Origin: an uncultured Hyphomicrobiales bacterium
GTDB lineage: Bacteria > Pseudomonadota > Alphaproteobacteria > Rhizobiales > Beijerinckiaceae
DNA length: 7,264 bases
Direction: 5' to 3'
Assembly: GCA_903932565.1 (NCBI GenBank)
Contig: CAIZGQ010000479.1
Location: 1-7,264 of the forward strand
A program made the position numbers and the translations under genes. Shown in pieces: positions 1-6,650 of this stretch (position 1 is its first letter; each line of letters starts with the position of its first letter). The notes under the pieces were generated by a model, which worked only from the letters and a program-made list of their open reading frames with translations, was not told where the DNA came from and searched no databases.

Positions 1-1784
1 CTGCTGTCATTGTTCGCGGGCATTTCTCGACACAGCGCCAGACAGCCATGCCGATGGAAAATCGGGGACTTCTTGCAGAATGGGATCCGCGCGCGCAACG
101 CCTTCAGATGCATGGTGCCGCCAAGCTGCCGTTCTTCAATCGCAAATGCCTTGCGCAGATGATGCAGCTGCCTGAGGCGGCCGTGGATTATATCGAGGTG
201 GATGTCGGTGGCGGCTTTGGCGCACGCGGCGAATTCTACCCGGAAGATTACCTGATCGCTCACGCCGCCCGGCTTCATGCGCGTCCGGTGAAATGGGCCG
301 AAGATCGGCGCGAACATCTCACCGCCATCGCCCATGCGCGTGAATCAGAAGCAGACGTTGAACTCGCTGTGGCCGCAGACGGCACAATCTTAGGCTTGCG
401 CGGCAATCTCTTTTTCGACATTGGCGCCTATGTGCGCCCCAACGGCATGACCCCCGTTCGCAATGCAGCGCAGTTCATGTCCGGCCCCTACCGCGTGCCC
501 GCGATCCATCTTCAGGCGCATGCCTATGTGAGCAACAAGACACCCGCGGGCACATTCCGTGGGCCCGGCCGCTATGAAGGTTGCTTTTTCATGGAGCGGC
601 TGATGGAAATGGCGGCCGCTCAACTTTGCATGTCACCGATCGAATTGCGCCGACGCAACCTGCTTGGTGTCAGCGACATGCCCTATCCGCTCGCTGCGAT
701 CACGCCGAGTGACGGCGCCGCACAGACGAGCTGCGACAGCGGGGATTATCGCGAAACACTCGATCAGTGCCTCAAGGAATTCGGCTGGACCGACAAGCAG
801 GCGCTCAACGGCCGGAACGTTGATGGCCGGTTTCACGGCGTCGCAGCGGGCTGCTTCATTGAAGGGGGCGCCTCTGGCCCCGCTGAAACAGCCCGCATGA
901 GCGTGGGCGTGGATGGAGATGTGGCCGTCTTTGTTGGCTCGTCCGCCGTGGGACAGGGGCTGGAAACCATCATGGCGCAGATCGCCGCCGATGCGCTTGA
1001 ACTGCCCATGGAACGCATCCGCATTTTCCACGGCTCCACAACATATCTCAAAGAGGGCTGGGGTTCTTACGGATCCCGGTCGACCGTCATGGGCGGCAGC
1101 GCAGTCCTTGATGCCGCTGCCAATCTGATGGAGGCGTTTCGCAGCGTCGCAGGAATTGTTCTGAATGTCCCCGCAGCTGATCTCGTTATTCGCAACGGCG
1201 TCGCCCACGCCCCTGATGGCCGATCCGTGCCACTCACAGAGGCTGCCAAACAAGGGCTTTCCAGCAATGGGCGCTTTGATAACAGCAAGGCCACCTACAC
1301 CTACGGCGCGGCCGCCGCGCACGTCGCCGTTGATGTGGATACGGGCCGCATCGAAGTCCTGAATTATACGACATGCGACGATGTCGGGCGCATCATCAAT
1401 CACCTCACGTTGCACGGTCAGGTGATCGGTGCCGTGGTGCAGGGCTTGGGAAGCGTTTTCAGCGAAGCCCTCATCTATGATGACGACGGCACATTGCTCG
1501 TTGGCACATTGGCGGATTACGTGATGCCAACAGCGACGGATTATCCCGCGCTCCATTGCTCATCACGGGAAGCTCATCCTTCGCCCAACAATCCGCTTGG
1601 CGCAAAAGGTGCTGGCGAAGGTGGCCTCATTCCCGTTGGCGGCGTTATTGCCAATGCCGTGGCGGCCGCGTTGAAAACGTTCAATATACAACCCGACCAT
1701 CTTCCGCTTTCGCCCAGCCGCATGTGGGACATGCTGCAGGCATCGAAGGCCGCGGGCATGGCAGGTCATGGTGAGCCGACATGA
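1..1784 (+). CDS. Molybdenum hydroxylase large (Mo-MCD-binding) subunit 1, 5'-truncated by window edge
   Basis: This is the C-terminal 593 residues of a CoxL/xanthine dehydrogenase-type catalytic subunit, which in this superfamily holds the Mo-molybdopterin cytosine dinucleotide centre and hydroxylates the substrate. The reading frame is open from the first complete codon (position 3). It already encodes family sequence ahead of the ATG at 48 (VRGHFSTQRQTAMPMENRG), so that ATG is internal and the true start lies upstream. By comparison with the 777-residue paralogue at 2248, about 175 residues are missing. Visible motifs are GGGFGARGE (nt 207 onward), RPVKWAEDRREH, the substrate-loop motif TFRGPGR (nt 552-572), SVxxDGDV and VGQGLET, and DDVGRIIN. 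GAKGAGEGG carries the probable catalytic base Glu (codon 1617-1619). The loop is not the CO dehydrogenase AYRCSFR and differs from the usual form II AYRGAGR. The stop overlaps the next gene by ATGA. The family is certain; the substrate is unknown. Confidence 0.95.
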   Translation, partial: AVIVRGHFSTQRQTAMPMENRGLLAEWDPRAQRLQMHGAAKLPFFNRKCLAQMMQLPEAAVDYIEVDVGGGFGARGEFYPEDYLIAHAARLHARPVKWAEDRREHLTAIAHARESEADVELAVAADGTILGLRGNLFFDIGAYVRPNGMTPVRNAAQFMSGPYRVPAIHLQAHAYVSNKTPAGTFRGPGRYEGCFFMERLMEMAAAQLCMSPIELRRRNLLGVSDMPYPLAAITPSDGAAQTSCDSGDYRETLDQCLKEFGWTDKQALNGRNVDGRFHGVAAGCFIEGGASGPAETARMSVGVDGDVAVFVGSSAVGQGLETIMAQIAADALELPMERIRIFHGSTTYLKEGWGSYGSRSTVMGGSAVLDAAANLMEAFRSVAGIVLNVPAADLVIRNGVAHAPDGRSVPLTEAAKQGLSSNGRFDNSKATYTYGAAAAHVAVDVDTGRIEVLNYTTCDDVGRIINHLTLHGQVIGAVVQGLGSVFSEALIYDDDGTLLVGTLADYVMPTATDYPALHCSSREAHPSPNNPLGAKGAGEGGLIPVGGVIANAVAAALKTFNIQPDHLPLSPSRMWDMLQASKAAGMAGHGEPT

Positions 1785-2251
1785 AAATAACTTTGACACT
1801 CAACGGCAACAAACATCAGGTTGATGTCGAGCCACGTCACACGCTGACCGATGTCATCCGCGATGCCTGTGGATATACGGGGACGCATCTTGGCTGCGAA
1901 CATGGCGTGTGCGGTGCCTGCACGATCATCGTTGATGGGGAGGCCATCCGCGCCTGCCTGATGTTCGCCATCCAGGCAGACGGCCGCACAATCCGAACAA
2001 TCGAAGGCCTCGCACAGGGCAACACGCTGCATCCGCTGCAAGAGGCCTTCGTCAAGCACCACGCCTTGCAATGTGGCTATTGCACGCCGGGATTTTTGAT
2101 GCTTGCCACCCATGCCCTGGAGAAAAACCCGGACATCACCGACGCGGAGTTGCAAGATGTTCTCTCGTCCAACCTGTGTCGCTGCACCGGGTATCAGAAT
2201 ATTCTGGCTGCCGTGCAGGATGCGCGTGACACGATGAGGACGCCATCATGA
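1781..2251 (+). CDS. Molybdenum hydroxylase small subunit, two [2Fe-2S] clusters (CoxS-like)
   Basis: A 156-residue ferredoxin-type subunit that passes electrons from the Mo centre of the large subunit to the FAD of the medium subunit in the cytoplasm. The N-terminal plant-type ferredoxin domain carries cluster-binding Cys39, Cys44, Cys47 (CEHGVCGAC) and Cys59. The C-terminal helical domain carries CGYC (Cys98, Cys101) and CRC (Cys133, Cys135). All eight ligands are present and the length is normal for CoxS/NdhS-type subunits. The ATG overlaps the stop of the upstream large subunit (ATGA). A weak GGTGAG lies 5 nt before it, so translation probably depends partly on coupling. The stop likewise overlaps the next start. 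It is the only small subunit in the window, yet three large subunits surround it, so it may serve more than one of them. Confidence 0.97.
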   Translation: MKITLTLNGNKHQVDVEPRHTLTDVIRDACGYTGTHLGCEHGVCGACTIIVDGEAIRACLMFAIQADGRTIRTIEGLAQGNTLHPLQEAFVKHHALQCGYCTPGFLMLATHALEKNPDITDAELQDVLSSNLCRCTGYQNILAAVQDARDTMRTPS

Positions 2252-4581
2252 ACAAGCAACCGGGTCAATATTTCGGGCAGCCGCTGCAGCGTCTGGAAGA
2301 TCAGCCATTGGTGCGGGGCCAGGGTTGCTTTGCCGCTGATATTTCGTTTCCGTATCAGCTGCACATGCGTGTCGTGCGGTCCGATCACGCTCATGGACGT
2401 ATTCTATCGATCGACACCAGCGCTGCAGCGGCGCTTCCGGGCGTCGTTGCAATTTGGACGGCGGACGATGTTGCCGACATTCCACCAATCGATTTTCGCG
2501 AAGGCTCTGTTGAAAAGCTTGCGCCGTTTCGCCAGCATATCCTTGCGCAGGGCAAGGTGCGGTATGTCGGCGACCCCGTTGCGGTGGTCTTTGCGACAGA
2601 TGCCTATCTTGCCGAAGACGCAGCTGATCTCGTGCGTGTGGATATTGAAGAGCTTGTGCCACTGTTGTCCGCGGATGATGCACCGCAGGAATTTTCACCC
2701 GGTCTCCTAACCGAGGCAACCATCTGCAGTCAGGGTTATGGTGACGTTGAGGCCGCGTTCAAACAAGCCCACGCCATTGTTGAGCTTGATCTGTCCATAG
2801 GACGCCACACCGGCGTGCCGCTTGAAACGCGCGGCGCCATAGGCCGTTACGATGCCGCCCGTGATGTTCTCGAATTGCATGGCGCGGCCAAGGTTCCACA
2901 TCGCAATCGCGAAAGCCTCGCAAAGATGCTCTCCCGCAGCACGACCTCGCTGCATCTTTACGAGGGGCACGTGGGTGGTGGCTTTGGTGTGCGTGGCGAG
3001 ATCTATCCTGAAGATGTGCTTGTTCTGGTTGCGGCTCTTCGATTCAACCGTCCCGTCAAATGGATCGAGGATCGCCGCGAGCATTTGATGGCCACAAACC
3101 ATTCACGCCAGCAGCACCACAGGATCCGCGCTGCGGTGGATGCCAACGGCCTGCTGCTGGGGATTGAAAACGAAGTTTGGCACGATCAAGGTGCCTACAT
3201 CCGCACGCATGGCACGCGCATCGCCGACATGACCTGCGGCATTCTTCCCTATCCCTACAAAGTGCCCGCCTATCAGGCTGATCTTCATTTCCGCCTGACC
3301 AACAAGACACCAGCCGCAACCTACCGTGCCCCAGGCCGGTACGAGGCCAACTTTGTCCGGGAGCGTCTACTCGACGCCATTGCCATCCGCCTCGGTCTCT
3401 CACGCATCGAGGTGCGCAGGCGCAATCTGATCCGCCAGGAGGAGATGCCCTATGAGGCGCCCCTCATGGCACTCGGCGAACATATTGTGCTGGATTCGGG
3501 CGATTACGAGGGACTTCTCGACAAATCGCTGGCCTCAATCAAATGCGTTGAACTTGAAGCGGAGGTTGCGGCACGCAAAGCCAACGGCGAACTTGTTGGC
3601 CTCGGCCTTGCCATGTTTGTCGAAAAAAGCGGCTTAGGTCCGACGGACGGGGCAAGAATCAATGTGGATTCATCCGGCACGGTCGAGGTCGTGACCGGCG
3701 GCGCCTCAGTTGGACAAGGCTTTGAAACCGTCATGGCGCAGGTCTGCGCAGAGACACTCGGCGTTGCCTATACAAAGATCCGCGTTGTGCATGGACGTAC
3801 CGACCGCATTGAATATGGCATCGGGGCGCATGCGTCTCGGGCAACGGTGATGACAGCCAATGCGACTCGTGAGGCTGCTCTGCTGGTTCGAAAGAAAGCC
3901 CTGACTGTGGCCGCCGAACTCCTGCAGACACCGGAAGACCAACTCGACATCGCGAATGGTATCGTCTTTCGCCCGTCACAGCCGCAGGGCCCGAGTATTT
4001 CGCTGGGCGAAATTGCCCAAAGATTGCGGCCCCTATCGCCCAACCGCGGCGACCACATTCCGGGCCTTTGTGCGGAAGGTTGGTTCAACACCGACCATCA
4101 GGTCTATCCGTATGGCGTGTTCATCGCTCTTGCGCGCATTGATCCGGGCACTGGGGCCGTGATCGTCGAGCGAATTCAGATCGCCTATGAAATCGGACGC
4201 GCGATCAATCCCATGCTGGTGAAAGGCCAAATCATGGGTGGTTTTGCGCAGGGACTCGGTGGTGCGCTCCTGGAGGAATTTCGATACGACGACCGTGGTC
4301 AACCGCTGTGCCTGACCTTCGCCGATTATCTGATGCCAACGCTGCTGGATGTGCCGCCTGTCGAAATCCTACTTTGCGAGGATGCACCAAGTCCGTGTAA
4401 CCCGCTTGGCATCAAGGGCGCTGGAGAAAGCGGGATCGCAGCAGCCGGTGCCGTGATCGCCTCTGCTGTTGAGGATGCCCTTGGTTTGCCGGGAGTGATC
4501 CGTTCCCTTCCCATCACGCCGCACATGATCAAGGACATTCTGCGCAAAAGTTCAGGCACGCCCGTGGAGATGTGCCCATGA
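2248..4581 (+). CDS. Molybdenum hydroxylase large (Mo-MCD-binding) subunit 2, complete
   Basis: A complete 777-residue CoxL-type catalytic subunit of normal family length. The N-terminal hammerhead domain starts with the characteristic PLQRLEDQPLVRG (12-24) and SDHAHG (45-50). The Mo-binding domains follow: VPLETRG (190-196), GGGFGVRGEIYPED (243-256), RPVKWIEDRREH (268-279), the substrate-loop motif TYRAPGR (358-364), RINVDSSG with ASVGQGFET (486-494), IGRAINP (649-655), and GIKGAGESG, whose Glu727 is the probable catalytic base. The loop has Ala where CO dehydrogenase has its catalytic Cys and where form II enzymes have Gly, and Pro where form II has Ala. It is clearly homologous to the partial subunit at 1-1784 along the whole shared length but diverged, so it is an old paralogue rather than a recent duplication. 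GAGGA lies 7 nt before the ATG. It overlaps both neighbours by ATGA. The substrate is not assignable from sequence. Confidence 0.97.
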   Translation: MNKQPGQYFGQPLQRLEDQPLVRGQGCFAADISFPYQLHMRVVRSDHAHGRILSIDTSAAAALPGVVAIWTADDVADIPPIDFREGSVEKLAPFRQHILAQGKVRYVGDPVAVVFATDAYLAEDAADLVRVDIEELVPLLSADDAPQEFSPGLLTEATICSQGYGDVEAAFKQAHAIVELDLSIGRHTGVPLETRGAIGRYDAARDVLELHGAAKVPHRNRESLAKMLSRSTTSLHLYEGHVGGGFGVRGEIYPEDVLVLVAALRFNRPVKWIEDRREHLMATNHSRQQHHRIRAAVDANGLLLGIENEVWHDQGAYIRTHGTRIADMTCGILPYPYKVPAYQADLHFRLTNKTPAATYRAPGRYEANFVRERLLDAIAIRLGLSRIEVRRRNLIRQEEMPYEAPLMALGEHIVLDSGDYEGLLDKSLASIKCVELEAEVAARKANGELVGLGLAMFVEKSGLGPTDGARINVDSSGTVEVVTGGASVGQGFETVMAQVCAETLGVAYTKIRVVHGRTDRIEYGIGAHASRATVMTANATREAALLVRKKALTVAAELLQTPEDQLDIANGIVFRPSQPQGPSISLGEIAQRLRPLSPNRGDHIPGLCAEGWFNTDHQVYPYGVFIALARIDPGTGAVIVERIQIAYEIGRAINPMLVKGQIMGGFAQGLGGALLEEFRYDDRGQPLCLTFADYLMPTLLDVPPVEILLCEDAPSPCNPLGIKGAGESGIAAAGAVIASAVEDALGLPGVIRSLPITPHMIKDILRKSSGTPVEMCP
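4566..4569 (+). promoter_or_regulatory. Ribosome binding site deciding the FAD-subunit start
   Basis: GGAG sits 8 nt before the ATG at 4578 but only 2 nt before the alternative in-frame GTG at 4572. This favours the ATG, as does the ATGA overlap that would match the other two junctions of the operon. Confidence 0.6.
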
Positions 4582-5432
4582 AAGCGGCGTCCTTTCAATA
4601 TTACGCGCCGACGTCCATCGCAGATGTGGTTGCGCTGATGGCAGAACATTCTGATGCTGGCATACGTATCCTGGCCGGTGGCCAGAGCCTCGTGCCGACG
4701 ATGGCTTATCGTCTTGCGCGTCCCGCTCACCTGATCGACATCAATCGCATCGCAGGCCTTGATCAGATCACAGATCATGGTGAGTTTCTGGAAATTGGCG
4801 CGCTGGTGCGCCATGAAGGCTTTGCTGCCAACCGCCTGCCCGCGCGGCTTGGTGCGATCCTGGCGCACATCGCAAACCATATTGCACATCGTCCGATCCG
4901 AGCGCGCGGCACATTCTGTGGCAGCCTTGCCCACGCGGACCCCGCGTCCGAATGGTGCCTGGTGGCTGCAACGCTGGAGGCGGAGCTGATTGCCGAAAGT
5001 GCCCGTGGCGTCAGGACAATCTCATCCGCTGATTATTTTCGCGGGATCATGTCGACAGCGCTCGAGGATGATGAATTCCTGACAAGTGTTCGCATCAGGC
5101 GCCCAGCTGACGATACGTTGTTCGGCTTCTTCGAATACAGCCGGCGACATGGCGATTTTGCCTTGGCCGCGAGCCTTGTCTCGTTTCAGCTGACCGCCGG
5201 ACTTATGCAGAATGTCCGGCTCGGCCTTGGAGGTGTCGAGGATTATCCACGCCGCCTTGCCGAAGTTGAAAGTTTGCTGGAGGGACAAAGCCCAAGTGCG
5301 GCCGTGTTCACACGCGCCGGGGACCTTGCCGCCCAACACGTCAATCCATCGGCCGCAGACGTGGATTACAGGATTGAGCTTGTGAAGACTGTTGTGGAGC
5401 GGGCGCTGCAGCATGCGAACGAAACGACTTAA
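4578..5432 (+). CDS. Molybdenum hydroxylase FAD-binding medium subunit (CoxM-like)
   Basis: A 284-residue flavoprotein subunit that accepts electrons from the [2Fe-2S] subunit and passes them to the final acceptor. It begins MKAASFQYYAPTS, typical of the PCMH-type FAD-binding domain. It carries the first FAD pyrophosphate motif AGGQS (33-37) and a second at TFCGS (112-116) followed by LAHADPASEW; here the usual TIGG signature reads TFCG. The C-terminal CoxM domain shows RRHGDFALAA (189-198) and LGLGGV. I chose the ATG at 4578 over the in-frame GTG at 4572, because the ATG overlaps the upstream stop as ATGA, has GGAG at proper spacing and matches the usual start of the family. The length is normal. 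It is the last gene of the tightly overlapping L-S-L-M block; 158 nt of non-coding DNA follow. Confidence 0.96.
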   Translation: MKAASFQYYAPTSIADVVALMAEHSDAGIRILAGGQSLVPTMAYRLARPAHLIDINRIAGLDQITDHGEFLEIGALVRHEGFAANRLPARLGAILAHIANHIAHRPIRARGTFCGSLAHADPASEWCLVAATLEAELIAESARGVRTISSADYFRGIMSTALEDDEFLTSVRIRRPADDTLFGFFEYSRRHGDFALAASLVSFQLTAGLMQNVRLGLGGVEDYPRRLAEVESLLEGQSPSAAVFTRAGDLAAQHVNPSAADVDYRIELVKTVVERALQHANETT

Positions 5433-5434
5433 AC

Positions 5435-5451
5435 TTGCAGGCGGTCTGCAA
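5435..5451. repeat. Inverted repeat TTGCAG-N5-CTGCAA
   Basis: A perfect 6-bp palindrome with a 5-nt centre, starting 3 nt after the stop of the FAD-subunit gene. No T-run follows, so it does not look like an intrinsic terminator. It lies about 20 nt upstream of the candidate sigma-54 -24 element and could be a protein-binding site, or an mRNA 3' hairpin for the upstream operon. The function is inferred only from position. Confidence 0.4.
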
Positions 5452-5459
5452 TCAACATC

Positions 5460-5476
5460 GGCCATGCCGAATGGCC
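5460..5476. repeat. Inverted repeat GGCCAT-N5-ATGGCC overlapping the putative promoter
   Basis: A second perfect 6-bp palindrome with a 5-nt centre (GCCGA), 8 nt after the first. Its right arm overlaps the -24 element of the candidate sigma-54 promoter. It could act as an operator, or as a hairpin at the 3' end of the upstream transcript. The lack of a following U-tract argues against an intrinsic terminator. Confidence 0.4.
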
Positions 5477-5487
5477 CCGAACTTGCT
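5472..5487 (+). promoter_or_regulatory. Candidate sigma-54 (RpoN) -24/-12 promoter
   Basis: The sequence TGGCCCCGAACTTGCT fits the RpoN consensus TGGCACG-N4-TTGCW. TGGC and TTGCT match fully, the near-invariant GG (5473-5474) and GC (5485-5486) are separated by exactly 10 nt, and two bases of the less conserved central part differ. It points toward the receptor gene at 5591. Transcription would start near 5498, giving a leader of roughly 93 nt. No convincing sigma-70 -35/-10 pair was found in the same gap. Such a promoter would need a bacterial enhancer-binding protein encoded elsewhere. Confidence 0.55.
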
Positions 5488-5500
5488 GATGATCTGCACG

Positions 5501-5531
5501 CGTCTCACCATCTCTTATACCGTCTCAACCA
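5501..5531 (+). repeat. Short direct repeat CGTCTCA with 20-nt period
   Basis: CGTCTCACCA (5501-5510) recurs as CGTCTCAACCA (5521-5531). The second copy also forms a small inverted repeat TCTCA-N7-TGAGA (5523-5539). This lies in the presumed leader of the receptor gene. An A/T-rich stretch (about 5541-5567) follows it before the ribosome binding site. The role is unknown and it may be chance. Confidence 0.25.
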
Positions 5532-5580
5532 GACTGAGATCATGAATTTGAATTTTATGTTTTAGAGAGCCCCCCGGGCC

Positions 5581-5586
5581 GGAGGA
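5581..5586 (+). promoter_or_regulatory. Ribosome binding site of the solute-receptor gene
   Basis: A strong GGAGGA lies 4 nt before the ATG at 5591. It supports that start and suggests efficient independent initiation, unlike the coupled starts upstream. Confidence 0.7.
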
Positions 5587-5590
5587 TCGA

Positions 5591-6601
5591 ATGGGACGAT
5601 GCATTCTCGCACTTGTTCTCTGCCTTTGCAGCGTTACAATTGGTCGTGCCGACCCCGTCGAAGATTTCTACAAGGGAAAATCGATCCGATTGTACATCGG
5701 TTACAGCGCTGGCGGCGGCTATGATTTATATGCACGCCTCCTATCGCGCCATCTAGGGCGGCATATCCCTGGAACTCCGACCATCGTTCCTGAAAACATG
5801 CCCGGGGCCGGCAGCCTAAAGGTTGCAACCTACTTATCTGACATTGCACCAAAAGATGGAACTGCCATCGGCGTCTTTTCGCGCGGCATGCCATTTTATC
5901 CCCTCCTGTTCACGCCGCAATTTGATGCGACAAAGCTCGGCTACCTGGGCAGTATCACCAGCGACACAAGTGTCTGCATCACCTGGCATACCTCGGCGAT
6001 CCGCACATGGACGGACTTGATGACGAAGCCGTCTATTTTCGGCGGTGAAGGCAAAGGGTCCGACCCTGACCTCTTTGCAACCTTGCTAAAGGAAACGTTT
6101 CACGCACCCGTGCGTCTGGTCAGCGGCTATCCCGGCACAGCAGATATGACGTTGGCGATGGAACGAGGTGAAATCGACGGCCTCTGCGGAATTTCATACA
6201 GCACGATGAAAAGTGCTCATGCCGAATGGGTCGAACAAAAAAAGATCAATTTCATTGTTCAGGTGGCAACGATGAAAGATCGAAACCTGCCCAACACACC
6301 CTTGATGCTGGACCTCGCGACAGATCCCCGCCACCATGAGATCATCAACCTCGCCGTTGCGCCCCAAGCCATGGCGCGCCCTGTGACCGCACCACCCAAT
6401 CTTCCAAAAGATCGCCTGCAAGCACTCCGCGCAGCATTTGATGCGACCATGACAGATCCTGAATTTCTCGCGGATGCAGCTCGCTCAAATCTGGATGTTG
6501 CGCCCATGACGGGAGAGGCCATTAGCAAAATGGTAAACCAGCTTTACGGCACGCCGAAGGATGTTGTGCTTGAAACTGCCCGTGCCATGGGGGCAAAGTG
6601 A
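5591..6601 (+). CDS. TctC/Bug-family periplasmic solute receptor (tripartite tricarboxylate transporter type)
   Basis: A 336-residue exported binding protein. Residues 1-20 form a Sec signal peptide: a short basic start, a hydrophobic core LALVLCLCSV, and likely cleavage after GRA before DPVEDFYKGK. The two Cys in the core are too early for a lipoprotein signal. The mature part has family hallmarks: FYKGKSIRLYIGYSAGGGYDLYARLL (about 26-51), with the GGGYD loop of the carboxylate-binding region; PENMPGAGSLKVATYL (67-82); and APKDGTAIG (86-94). In this family the receptor captures a small, usually carboxylated or aromatic compound in the periplasm and delivers it to TctA/TctB membrane proteins. 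None of those are in the window, but orphan receptors are common. It sits between molybdenum hydroxylase genes behind its own candidate RpoN promoter, suggesting its ligand is the hydroxylase substrate or a related compound. The ligand itself cannot be read from sequence. Confidence 0.93.
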   Translation: MGRCILALVLCLCSVTIGRADPVEDFYKGKSIRLYIGYSAGGGYDLYARLLSRHLGRHIPGTPTIVPENMPGAGSLKVATYLSDIAPKDGTAIGVFSRGMPFYPLLFTPQFDATKLGYLGSITSDTSVCITWHTSAIRTWTDLMTKPSIFGGEGKGSDPDLFATLLKETFHAPVRLVSGYPGTADMTLAMERGEIDGLCGISYSTMKSAHAEWVEQKKINFIVQVATMKDRNLPNTPLMLDLATDPRHHEIINLAVAPQAMARPVTAPPNLPKDRLQALRAAFDATMTDPEFLADAARSNLDVAPMTGEAISKMVNQLYGTPKDVVLETARAMGAK

Positions 6602-6616
6602 GCATGAGCTGTTACC

Positions 6617-6634
6617 GGCATGAGCCTGCATGCC
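6617..6634 (+). repeat. Hairpin GGCATG-N6-CATGCC abutting a ribosome binding site
   Basis: A perfect 6-bp stem with a 6-nt loop ends at the base just before the AGGAAGGA Shine-Dalgarno of the third large-subunit gene. In mRNA it could influence ribosome access or mark a processing site. An 8-nt direct repeat GCATGAGC (6602-6609 and 6618-6625) lies in the same spacer. It is not followed by a U-run, so it is not a terminator. Confidence 0.35.
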
Positions 6635-6642
6635 AGGAAGGA
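6635..6642 (+). promoter_or_regulatory. Ribosome binding site supporting a GTG start
   Basis: AGGAAGGA lies 8 nt before the GTG at 6651. The only alternative in-frame start, ATG at 6630, lies upstream of this Shine-Dalgarno and has none of its own. The GTG start also places the conserved GRSVARVED motif at the usual distance from the N-terminus. Confidence 0.75.
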
Positions 6643-6650
6643 CGCCTACA

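Noticed and set aside
48..50. ATG at 48 as the true start of the first large subunit
   Set aside because: The same frame is open to the window edge and encodes family-typical residues before this ATG. Starting here would remove the whole hammerhead domain.
633..1556. 307-codon open frame on the minus strand
   Set aside because: It lies wholly antisense to conserved large-subunit sequence carrying catalytic motifs, its translation resembles no family I know, and it has no operon context. It is a by-product of GC-rich codon use.
4572..4574. GTG at 4572 as start of the FAD subunit
   Set aside because: The GGAG would be only 2 nt away. The ATG at 4578 has better spacing and reproduces the ATGA overlap of the other junctions.
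2248..4581. Assignment as CO dehydrogenase coxL
   Set aside because: The diagnostic AYRCSFR loop with its catalytic Cys is absent; the loop reads TYRAPGR.
4326..4934. 202-codon open frame on the minus strand across the L2/FAD-subunit junction
   Set aside because: It is antisense to two well-supported genes with recognisable motifs on the + strand, and has no recognisable protein features.
5460..5476. Intrinsic terminator after the FAD-subunit gene
   Set aside because: The stem is only 6 bp and is followed by CCCGAACTTG rather than a T-run.
6617..6630. Second sigma-54-like element before the third large subunit
   Set aside because: The GG and GC are separated by 9 nt rather than the strict 10, and the flanking consensus bases are missing.
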